Source of the DNA: Thermoplasmata archaeon
GTDB lineage: Archaea; Thermoplasmatota; Thermoplasmata; Halarchaeoplasmatales; Halarchaeoplasmataceae
Direction of reading: 5' to 3'
NCBI GenBank assembly: GCA_003560595.1
Contig: PWKY01000088.1
Location: 1 to 64,000 of the forward strand
Length of the DNA stretch: 64,000 bases
The notes beneath the pieces were generated by a model. The model did no database searches. It was not told the origin of the DNA and saw nothing but the letters and a program-made list of their open reading frames with translations. Below, piece by piece: positions 8,170 through 16,349 of this stretch (the stretch's first letter is position 1; each line of letters starts with the position of its first letter). The position numbers were made by a program, and so were the translations under genes.

Positions 8170-9480
8170 TCATAAGTCGGATACGACTTCTTTGAATGCC
8201 TCGATATGCTCCTCTATCTCTTCTTCATCATGCTGTACCGATATGAGCCATTCCTCGTCGGCTCCGTAGGACATCGGTATTATACCTCTATTCACCATGG
8301 CGATCCAATAGCGGTGGGCTTTTTCTTTGTCAACATCCGTCCATTCCCTGAAGTTGGTGACGGGATGTTCTGTGAACAGTATACCTCCGACAGCATTCAC
8401 ACCCTGGACCACGGCTTTCAAACCAAAGTCCTCTATGACATCTTCGTATCCCGCCATCAACCGTTCACCGAACCTTTCCAGTTTAGGATAAGCGTTCTCG
8501 GTGAGTATATCCTGGAGGGTTATCCTACACGCTTCAATAGACAATGGATTTGCAGAATAAGTGCCGAACAATCCCTCGGGTCCGACTCCGTCTATTATCT
8601 CCCCCTTACCGGCTACAGCACCGATGGGTAAGCCGCCACCTATGGCTTTTGCAAGGGCGATGATATCCGGTTTTACTCCGTAGTGATCACAAGCACCGCC
8701 GGGTGCTATCTTCACACCGGTTTTCACCTCGTCGAATATCAAGAGAACGTTCTGTTCATTGGTGAGCTTCCTCAACTCCGATAGATACCCATCTTCAGGG
8801 GGGATGACACCTTTGTTCATCATCACCGGCTCCACCATCACCGCAGCCACCTCTCCACGGTTATCCTCGAGAATATCCTGCATCGCCTCTATATCATTGA
8901 AGGGAGCGATCAGTGTATCTTTTATGACTCCACTCGGTATCCCTTTACCGTGGGGTACGGATGTGGGTCTCTCTTCAGGACCGACTTTGGAAATATCCGG
9001 CATCTTACTCACGTGCAGCGGATCGGCGACACCGTTGTATCCTCCTTCTATCTTCACGATCTTCTCCTTCCCGGTGTACCTCCTGGCAAGCCTCACCGCA
9101 TAGTGGGTGGACTCGCTTCCGGAGTTGGTGAACCGTACTTTCTCAACTGGAAAGCGCTTGATCAATTCCTCTGCAGCCGCCCGGCTGTTGTCGTGTACGA
9201 AACCATACATCGTTCCCCGGTCTATCTGCTTTTTCAATCCCTCCACCAATTTTGGATGGCAGTGCCCCCCCATCAACACACCCCAGCACAGGTTATAGTC
9301 GCAGTAAACATTACCATCAACGTCCCACAGTTTACTCCCCTCCGCCCTATCTACAAAGAAAGGATACGGTTCGAATGAAGGGGCGGAACCACCGACGCCT
9401 CCCGCAAGTACCTGCTGGGCATTTTTGTAAAGTTCCCTCGAGGTTCGAGTTCTACCTACGTAAGTCTCTTCTTCGCTCAT
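8170..9480 (-). CDS. Class III PLP aminotransferase, glutamate-1-semialdehyde aminomutase-like
   Basis: 436 residues from the ATG at 9480. A longer in-frame start at 9531 would add 17 unconserved residues and lies about at the TATA-like AAATTTAA, so the shorter start is preferred. It has the fold-type I features: G-G-V-G-G near the N terminus, F-T-N-S-G-S-E-S-T, the PLP-contacting I-F-D-E-V-K-T-G, and the Schiff-base lysine in A-L-A-K-A-I-G-G-G-L-P-I-G. HemL itself usually has F-D-E-V-M-T-G-F-R, so this is a HemL-like aminotransferase or aminomutase whose substrate is not certain. No hem genes are nearby, and it is transcribed alone. Confidence 0.85.
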   Translation of the reverse strand: MSEEETYVGRTRTSRELYKNAQQVLAGGVGGSAPSFEPYPFFVDRAEGSKLWDVDGNVYCDYNLCWGVLMGGHCHPKLVEGLKKQIDRGTMYGFVHDNSRAAAEELIKRFPVEKVRFTNSGSESTHYAVRLARRYTGKEKIVKIEGGYNGVADPLHVSKMPDISKVGPEERPTSVPHGKGIPSGVIKDTLIAPFNDIEAMQDILEDNRGEVAAVMVEPVMMNKGVIPPEDGYLSELRKLTNEQNVLLIFDEVKTGVKIAPGGACDHYGVKPDIIALAKAIGGGLPIGAVAGKGEIIDGVGPEGLFGTYSANPLSIEACRITLQDILTENAYPKLERFGERLMAGYEDVIEDFGLKAVVQGVNAVGGILFTEHPVTNFREWTDVDKEKAHRYWIAMVNRGIIPMSYGADEEWLISVQHDEEEIEEHIEAFKEVVSDL

Positions 9481-9632
9481 GTTATCAAATCTATGTACAA
9501 TCGTCCTGTAGTACATTAAATTTTTTTCCATCGGATGAAAATTCTGTAGGCATCGGAGAACAAGTTTTTCACTATAGATTAAACATTTATGAATAGATAT
9601 CCAATAATATAATGTCCATTATTTTCTAAACA

Positions 9633-9642
9633 TTTTTAAATA
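9633..9642 (+). promoter_or_regulatory. TATA box of first surface-protein gene
   Basis: TTTTTAAATA lies 35-44 nt before the ATG at 9677. The box and the ~35 nt after it (TACTAGT, then GGTGTTTC just before the start) recur in front of the tandem paralogue at 12045-12090, showing that the promoter was duplicated with the gene. Confidence 0.7.
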
Positions 9643-9676
9643 CTAGTCTCTGCTTATCTTAGCAAAAGGTGTTTCT

Positions 9677-11881
9677 ATGAAGATAGGAGAAAATAAAGTA
9701 ACTTCTGTTGTGGTATGCGCTTTTTTGATGATAACAGCCATAGGTGGGGTATCAATTTTTACCAATTTTGACGTATTCCAAGCTGCAGAGGCAATAGATG
9801 TAGGGAGCAAACCGATAGTCGGTTTAGCACCGGTCGGATCAGTTCTTGACACGGATCAAGCGGATTTATCTGATATCGCTTGGAATTCAGCAGGAACGAT
9901 AGCTTTAGCTGTAGGATGGTCTACCGCTGATTCAAGAGGAGTGGCTTATAGATTCGAAGCTAGAACTGGAGAATGGTTTAGACTCACACACGAGGATGGA
10001 AACATGATCTATGGGGTTACTTGGTGCGATACTACAGAAGGCGGTTCGTTTATAGTTGTTGCCGATGGAACATCTGGCACGGATAGCAGTGTGGGATATA
10101 CTGATGGTTTTAACGGACTTATGCCCTTGTATGGTGGTTTAAACGGAGAAAACTTGAGATCTGTAGCTACTAATAATATTGACCCAAATCCAGTTGTCGT
10201 TGGTTTAAATGGAGCCTTTATGTATGATGGCACAGATTGGCAGCCCATCGGTGGTCTTCAAGGAGGAGACACTTATAATGATATCACCTACACTGGTGGT
10301 TTTTATTACATCGTGGGGGAGAGGTTCATAGATCCTGATTATAGGGGTGTGTTTTACCGATTAGTCGATGGGGGGCAAAATGCACAGTATATTTCTCCAC
10401 CAGAATACTACGACCCTGCAGAATTAAATGTTTTCATGTTCGATCTTCACGGAGTGGATGCTATAGGCGATGATGTGATCTTGGTGGGGACAAATATTAT
10501 TGATGTATACAACGAAGGTAGTTATATGGGAACACCAGTTCATTTAGAAGATCCAATGGAATATATATTCCGTGGCGTTGTATGGTCCAATGATATAGTC
10601 GCATACATCGTGGGACACGATCTAAGTAATAACGGTTTTTACTACCAATACAATATTGAATTACACAAAGTATCCGAAATACCCGGTTCTTCAGATATTA
10701 GTAACGCTCAACACGGTATTGCAGGGACCAACAGTTCACCCATGATGATTTCTGTTGGAAACTATGCTAGCGACAGCGCCTGGCAGATCTCTCAGACCTC
10801 CAGTTTTAACAACGTGATAACCGACGTAGAAACCCCGGATATACAGTGGATGAGACTTTACGATTTTGAAGATTCAGGTAAAACACAACGATTGAACTCA
10901 CAGATCGATGTGAATCCGGAAGGTCAGATAGGTCGACGATATGTCATCGAAGTAGAAGTGACACACAAAATCCAGGGTTACCTAGATTCTGTGGAAGTAT
11001 ATGGATGGTTTGACGAAGGATTTACTGGTCAAAATAGTAACTTTCCAGAAGTTGGCCCTGATCTCCGGACTCGAGCCTTCTATTTCGAAGCTACTTATGA
11101 TGGTGAACAAACGAACTTCCATCAATGGTTCCCTGATGAAATCATCGGTGACCCGATCATTCACCCAGAGATACGTTTACTGGATTGGGAATCATCTGCT
11201 ACATATGGATGGGACGAGGTCAATGAACAAGACATTTGGACCATAGAATTCGTCTTTGCACCCGGAGCCCAGACGCGTTTCGCTCCTGGAGATAATGGGC
11301 AATTTCACGGCCCCCTCGGTGGTGATCATGATAAGGACTCAGCACTTAATACCCCTAACACATGGGACTTTCACATTCGTGGCAATGACGTTGGAGAAGG
11401 CGAAGACAACATGTGGGGCGAGTTCGGTATATTTAGGTTCACTTCCTTGACCCTTTCCGGCTTACCTGGTTCTTACCATGGAGTCGGTGCACCCGGCCAG
11501 GAGATCGAATTGACAGCCGGCGAAACCGTGCTAAGGTACAGTGCTAATTGTGAACATCTGCTGCACGTTTACGTTGAAACCGACCTAAAAGGCACACTTG
11601 GCCAAAATATTCCAGCTTCTTCTTTAGAAGTGCAGGGTGGTTTTAGAGAACGGGTTGCTATAACCGCTGCGGGATATGGTAATTCCGTTTATCTTCTCGG
11701 CGATAGTACGCCATCATACATCCCACCAAGAAACATGTATGATCACTCACTGACCTCTATCGATACATCTAATGAAGAACCAACTTCATACCAAGATATA
11801 AGGTGGTGGATAACTATACCGTCCGTTCCTGAAGATACATACTCTGCGAACATAGTTTACGTGCTTGAACACAGTGGATGA
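9677..11881 (+). CDS. Large secreted surface protein with propeller-like N-terminal region
   Basis: 734 residues. It has a signal peptide (basic start, hydrophobic ~8-30, A-E-A-type site near residue 38). Residues ~45-380 contain repeated D-I-A-W, G-V-T-W and G-V-V-W motifs with Gly-rich turns spaced ~45-60 residues apart, as in beta-propellers. Residues ~390-730 form a separate beta-rich region with conserved N-T-W-D-F-H and R-Y-S-A-N-C motifs. There is no C-terminal membrane anchor, so it is probably secreted or held non-covalently at the cell surface. It is a tandem paralogue of 12090-14276. I know of no assigned function. Confidence 0.8.
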   Translation: MKIGENKVTSVVVCAFLMITAIGGVSIFTNFDVFQAAEAIDVGSKPIVGLAPVGSVLDTDQADLSDIAWNSAGTIALAVGWSTADSRGVAYRFEARTGEWFRLTHEDGNMIYGVTWCDTTEGGSFIVVADGTSGTDSSVGYTDGFNGLMPLYGGLNGENLRSVATNNIDPNPVVVGLNGAFMYDGTDWQPIGGLQGGDTYNDITYTGGFYYIVGERFIDPDYRGVFYRLVDGGQNAQYISPPEYYDPAELNVFMFDLHGVDAIGDDVILVGTNIIDVYNEGSYMGTPVHLEDPMEYIFRGVVWSNDIVAYIVGHDLSNNGFYYQYNIELHKVSEIPGSSDISNAQHGIAGTNSSPMMISVGNYASDSAWQISQTSSFNNVITDVETPDIQWMRLYDFEDSGKTQRLNSQIDVNPEGQIGRRYVIEVEVTHKIQGYLDSVEVYGWFDEGFTGQNSNFPEVGPDLRTRAFYFEATYDGEQTNFHQWFPDEIIGDPIIHPEIRLLDWESSATYGWDEVNEQDIWTIEFVFAPGAQTRFAPGDNGQFHGPLGGDHDKDSALNTPNTWDFHIRGNDVGEGEDNMWGEFGIFRFTSLTLSGLPGSYHGVGAPGQEIELTAGETVLRYSANCEHLLHVYVETDLKGTLGQNIPASSLEVQGGFRERVAITAAGYGNSVYLLGDSTPSYIPPRNMYDHSLTSIDTSNEEPTSYQDIRWWITIPSVPEDTYSANIVYVLEHSG

Positions 11882-12044
11882 TGTTCACTAAATAGGCATC
11901 TTCTATATCCCGGATGGACGAGAGAACATCGATACATGAACCCGATATCATAAATATGATAATAATATACGTAATTAGAAGGTGATCTAATTGATATATG
12001 CATATATTATTCATAAGCAAAAAATACTAGATGTTTACTAATCA

Positions 12045-12054
12045 TTTTTAAATA
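12045..12054 (+). promoter_or_regulatory. TATA box of second surface-protein gene
   Basis: TTTTTAAATA followed by CTAGT, matching the 9633-9642 element and located 36-45 nt before the ATG at 12090. The GGTG just before the start is also conserved and may act as a Shine-Dalgarno site. Confidence 0.7.
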
Positions 12055-12089
12055 CTAGTGTTTGCATATCTCAACAAACGGTGTTTCAG

Positions 12090-14276
12090 ATGATGGTAGG
12101 AGAAAAAAAAGTAGCCCCACTGTTAGTATGTATCCTTTTGATCATAACCGCCTTTGGTGGTATATCTCTACTTACAGAACAGGGGATGTTAGGAAATGTA
12201 GAAGCGGCCGATACCGGTGCTCAGCCCATAGTAGGATTGACTGCTGGGACTTTTGTCGATACCAATGAGGTAGATCTTCAAGATATAGCATGGCACCCCA
12301 GTGGTAATTTTGCAGTTGCCGTGGGACTCGGTGGATGGGTATTCCGATACGAGCCGAATACAGGAAACTGGATAGACATAGATAGTAGTGCACAAACAAC
12401 TGTGGATCTTCGTGCTGTCACTTGGCATGAATTAACTGATGAATTTATCGTTGTCGGTGGAGAATCTGTTGGAACAACTGTTTGGACTACCGATGGATAT
12501 TCACAACTATCGGAATTTCCTGAATCTCCGGAGGCAGAATTATACGATGTTGCAGCGGACCCGGGTTCGGTTTCTGTCATAGTCGTGGGCCTAGGAGGGG
12601 CTTGCTTTGAATATGATGGGACCTGGAACGAGATCACCGATATAGATGGCTCAAATGATCTTTATGGCGCTATATTTAACGGGCCGGGATTTGGGTATTA
12701 TTTTGTAGGGTATAATACAACCATAAATGAAGGAGTGTTATGGAGATATGATTTAAATACAGCAGAACCAATCGACCCCCCTTTACACCGGGGTTGGGAA
12801 ACTAACATAATTTACGGTATAGATCATGATCCAGCTGGACATATGATAATCGTAGGGCAAAATAACATCGATGTATATGACCCGTTAGCAGAACCGGAAG
12901 GAGAATTCATTACCGATGAGCAGCCACCCAGTGGTATGGTAGGTGGTGAGGTGTTTAGAGGCGTCACATGGTTCGACGATACCGCATACATAGTAGGTGA
13001 AAACTTTGGCGACGGTATCTTCTATCAATTTATAGTTGGGGAAAATAAAGTATCAGAGATACCGGTTTCTTCATCAATAACACAAGAACAGTATGCTATA
13101 GACAGCCTACCGGGACGACCAAACTCAATCATTTCCGTAGGTGACCACGGCAGCGACAGTGCGTGGCAGATATCACAGACCTTTGGTTCCAACGATATCA
13201 TAACCGACACTAAAGTTCCTCATATACAATATATAGACCTTTACGAGACTGATGACCTTGACAAAACTCAGCGGTTGAACACACAGTTAGATGTGAATCC
13301 GGAGGGCTCTAACGATCGTAGATATACCTTGGAGGTCCTAGTAACACATGAGACTCAAGATTACTTAGAATCAGTCGACGTCTATGCATGGTTTGACGAT
13401 GGGGATACGGGGGTAAATAGTGACTATCCTGAAGTGGATGTAGAATTCCGAACAAGGGCTTTTAATTTCCGAGCGGAGTATGATCATGTGGGGAAAGTGA
13501 CATCGTTCTCCCAGGTATTCCCAACTGTCGCTAATGACCCAGAAGGTTATGGTGACCAACAGGAGGTGGTTTTACTCGAAACTGACTCTTCTGCAACTTA
13601 TGAGTTCGTTGGAGATAGAGATGAATGGACACTGGAATTTGTATTCGCCCTCGGCCCTCAGGTAAGATGGGCTGCTGGGCAAGACGGAAACTTCCTTGGT
13701 CCTGAATATTCTCCCGTCAAAGATGAAGCCCTCGCAACACCGAATACATGGGATCTTCATATACATGCACAGGACGAGGGTGGTGGTCATAATGATATGT
13801 GGGGCGAATTCGGGATCTTCCGATTTACCTCGCTTACCATCTCTGGTCTGCCTGGTACTTACGAGGGCATGGGAGCACCGGGACAGAAGATAGAACTTAC
13901 ACCGGTGACCTCTAGTATTGTAAAATACAGTGCTAACTGTGATCATAATCTGTACGTTTACGTACAGGACGACCTGCAAGGAGAAGCAACAGAAGATATC
14001 ATCCAAGCTTCAGATCTATCCGTTGCAGGTGGTTTTATCGGAGAAACTGATATAGGTGGTCCCGGAGAATCTCATCCAGTATATCTGTTGGGTAGTGGGG
14101 ATCCAGCATCATATGTTCCACCCCGAAATATGTATGATTATTCACTGACGTCCGTGAGTACAGTCGATGAAGAACCAACCACACATCCCGAAATAAGATG
14201 GTGGGTAGAAATACCCGCGGTATCGGAGGATATATACTCATCTAACATAGTTTACGTGCTACAACACAGCGGATGA
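12090..14276 (+). CDS. Large secreted surface protein, tandem paralogue
   Basis: 728 residues. The ATG at 12090 aligns exactly with the start of the paralogue at 9677 (GGAGAA follows in both); an in-frame GTG at 12081 is less likely because it lies within the conserved leader. It has a signal peptide ending around V-E-A-A. The architecture matches 9677-11881: a propeller-like region with D-I-A-W-H-P, A-V-T-W and G-V-T-W motifs, then a conserved C-terminal region with N-T-W-D-L-H and K-Y-S-A-N-C. Divergence is spread along the length, so the duplication is not recent. It precedes the membrane-protein/AAA+ operon by 85 nt and may be co-transcribed with it. Confidence 0.8.
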   Translation: MMVGEKKVAPLLVCILLIITAFGGISLLTEQGMLGNVEAADTGAQPIVGLTAGTFVDTNEVDLQDIAWHPSGNFAVAVGLGGWVFRYEPNTGNWIDIDSSAQTTVDLRAVTWHELTDEFIVVGGESVGTTVWTTDGYSQLSEFPESPEAELYDVAADPGSVSVIVVGLGGACFEYDGTWNEITDIDGSNDLYGAIFNGPGFGYYFVGYNTTINEGVLWRYDLNTAEPIDPPLHRGWETNIIYGIDHDPAGHMIIVGQNNIDVYDPLAEPEGEFITDEQPPSGMVGGEVFRGVTWFDDTAYIVGENFGDGIFYQFIVGENKVSEIPVSSSITQEQYAIDSLPGRPNSIISVGDHGSDSAWQISQTFGSNDIITDTKVPHIQYIDLYETDDLDKTQRLNTQLDVNPEGSNDRRYTLEVLVTHETQDYLESVDVYAWFDDGDTGVNSDYPEVDVEFRTRAFNFRAEYDHVGKVTSFSQVFPTVANDPEGYGDQQEVVLLETDSSATYEFVGDRDEWTLEFVFALGPQVRWAAGQDGNFLGPEYSPVKDEALATPNTWDLHIHAQDEGGGHNDMWGEFGIFRFTSLTISGLPGTYEGMGAPGQKIELTPVTSSIVKYSANCDHNLYVYVQDDLQGEATEDIIQASDLSVAGGFIGETDIGGPGESHPVYLLGSGDPASYVPPRNMYDYSLTSVSTVDEEPTTHPEIRWWVEIPAVSEDIYSSNIVYVLQHSG

Positions 14277-14361
14277 TGTTTCCCACCATGGGCATCCGTT
14301 GTATCCCGGGTGTCCATTGGAAACATTAATACATATACTGATAATACAGGTGGAGAATCAC

Positions 14362-15708
14362 ATGCTCAGCAGAATGATGGTAATACTGACGGTATCCCTA
14401 CTGTTCGTTTCATTCATCACGGTAGAAAACACACACGCCAGCGATATCACAGATGTAGAGATGCACCTTTTTGATCATCCCCCTGTACTGGTCGACGGTA
14501 AGCCAAGATTTCTCATCGGCGTGTTGAACGTGATCAATGTTTCAATCGCCGGAGATTCAGGACACTTCAGCGCGGAGATACATCCTGCATCAGGATTGCC
14601 AGAAACAAAGAACGAGACCAATCATTATCTATGGAGTTATACCGGTGCTGACTTTGAATGCGAGTACGGAGATTTTATCGACCTAGGGAGGAGTAAGGCA
14701 TCCCAGGACCGTATCGAGTTCGTGGTGGGTGTGTCGGCCTACGTTGACGTCGGTCTGTGGAACCTTACGGTCAGAACTGAAGATGAGGAGTATTTCACGC
14801 AGTTCTTCATGGATCTTCCTGAGACAGGGATAGGGAGTACTGCACCGGACTTTTACTTCAGCACTTCCCCTTTCAGCGGTGAAAAGTATCACTCTTCTGA
14901 CGACATGATGTACTTCAGGACGGTGAACACCGGTAACATCCCTCTCCGGTTAGATATAAGCTATGATAAATATGACCAATATATCACTACAACTAACAGC
15001 ACAGGCATATTCGATATAGGTGAAGAGAGGTATCACCACCTATCATTTGACACACCTGTGTGGGGGCCGCGTATAGTCGAGATCACAGGTAAGATCACCG
15101 GTGAACCCTTCTATGTGATAACCCCGGACATGGTACGGCTTATACCTGTTCCGGAGCTCACCTTCTCCGTCACTTTAGAGATAGTCAGGCCCGGTTTTAC
15201 ATTGATCGACCGAGGCGATGTACAGATACAATACAGGGAGAGTATTTCAATACAGTATGAAGAGACCATCGATATCGAGGTTTACCTGACCGGTAGCACC
15301 GACGTCACAGTACTGACTTCAGCTGATCTTATATCACTTGAATCTGCGACATATAGAGGTGAAGATATAGACGATAACGTTGAAATCAGCTTATCAACAC
15401 ATACCGAGGAGAGGTTGATATTTAAAGTAAAGGGGATCAATGCCAATGAAGTAGGTGAGCTAAGGCATATGATATCATGGGACGATGATGAAGAGTTGAT
15501 CGTCACCGAGATCACAACAGGTCCGGCTCCTGAAGAAGATGCGTCAGAGAACCGGGAAAGGAATATATTCGGTTTGCTTTTTGTAACTGTTGTCATAGGC
15601 ATAGCATCGTTATTCATACTTAAGTCCGTCAAAGGTAAAGAAAAAGAAAGCGAGAGAGAACGCAAAAGAAGGGAATGGTTGGAACGTCATAAAAGGAGGA
15701 AGGTATGA
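14362..15708 (+). CDS. Single-pass membrane protein with large ectodomain
   Basis: 448 residues from the ATG at 14362, which has a GGTGGAG site and begins a clear signal peptide (M-L-S-R-M-M-V-I-L-T-V-S-L-L-F). An upstream in-frame ATG at 14299 would put 21 polar residues before it. The ectodomain (~27-395) is beta-rich and lacks a recognised family. A transmembrane helix lies at ~402-421 and a strongly basic cytoplasmic tail (E-R-K-R-R-E-W-L-E-R-H-K-R-R) ends the protein. Its stop overlaps the next ATG by 4 nt (ATGA). It is the first gene of a coupled operon with 15705, 16349 and 18355. Confidence 0.78.
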   Translation: MLSRMMVILTVSLLFVSFITVENTHASDITDVEMHLFDHPPVLVDGKPRFLIGVLNVINVSIAGDSGHFSAEIHPASGLPETKNETNHYLWSYTGADFECEYGDFIDLGRSKASQDRIEFVVGVSAYVDVGLWNLTVRTEDEEYFTQFFMDLPETGIGSTAPDFYFSTSPFSGEKYHSSDDMMYFRTVNTGNIPLRLDISYDKYDQYITTTNSTGIFDIGEERYHHLSFDTPVWGPRIVEITGKITGEPFYVITPDMVRLIPVPELTFSVTLEIVRPGFTLIDRGDVQIQYRESISIQYEETIDIEVYLTGSTDVTVLTSADLISLESATYRGEDIDDNVEISLSTHTEERLIFKVKGINANEVGELRHMISWDDDEELIVTEITTGPAPEEDASENRERNIFGLLFVTVVIGIASLFILKSVKGKEKESERERKRREWLERHKRRKV

Positions 15709-16349
15709 AAAGGTTTCTGATCGGTATATGTATCGTATTTACTATCCTTCTGAGTTCACTAGCAGGAGCCCAGGAGGGTGGTGTAGGTGTAGTCAATACC
15801 CCTCCTACTTTTGTTTCGATAGATATAAACGAGACCGACGATTTATATTATATCAATGTGAATGTATCCGATTACAACGGTAGAGGAGATATATATAGAG
15901 TATTCGTGAACATATATGATACTGATGACGAGATGATATCCAACATATCATATCAACAATGGGATTCCACAGACCGGGCGACCGCATCCAGGATAGATGC
16001 TTTCATGGAACACAGGGGAGATTATTTGGTTAGCGGTGAAGTCATAAGATATGTAGGAAATGATTGGTTCCTCGAGAACACCACACTTGAACTACAGTTC
16101 GTCCTGCGGCCGTTGGATGGAAAAACCATCAACATACGTGCTTCCGATTTTAATATGGAAGAGGCCTTCTATGAGGGGCCTATAACGTCCAAAACTTTAG
16201 TTCAACCTATCATCGAGGGAAGGGCTATCCCACTTGTTATATCGATGATGACCGCTGGGTTGGGTACTGCAGCAGTTGTATACGACCGCAGGAACAAGAA
16301 CGTTTTGGCACAGACCGTACGAAAGAAGATGGAAGAGGAGATAGGCTGA
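15705..16349 (+). CDS. Single-pass membrane protein with small ectodomain
   Basis: 214 residues. A cleavable signal peptide (M-K-R-F-L-I-G-I-C-I-V-F-T-I-L-L, site near A-G-A-Q) is followed by a beta-rich ectodomain beginning N-T-P-P-T-F-V. A transmembrane helix lies at ~173-192 and a basic cytoplasmic tail follows. Topology matches the preceding gene. The stop overlaps the next start by 1 nt (TGATG). No family was recognised; context suggests a component of the same envelope complex as the membrane-tethered AAA+ protein encoded immediately downstream. Confidence 0.78.
   Translation: MKRFLIGICIVFTILLSSLAGAQEGGVGVVNTPPTFVSIDINETDDLYYINVNVSDYNGRGDIYRVFVNIYDTDDEMISNISYQQWDSTDRATASRIDAFMEHRGDYLVSGEVIRYVGNDWFLENTTLELQFVLRPLDGKTINIRASDFNMEEAFYEGPITSKTLVQPIIEGRAIPLVISMMTAGLGTAAVVYDRRNKNVLAQTVRKKMEEEIG

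Noticed and set aside
13572-14006. 144-codon open frame antisense to the second surface protein
   Set aside because: No recognisable domain or ribosome site is present, and the sense frame is strongly supported by its paralogue.
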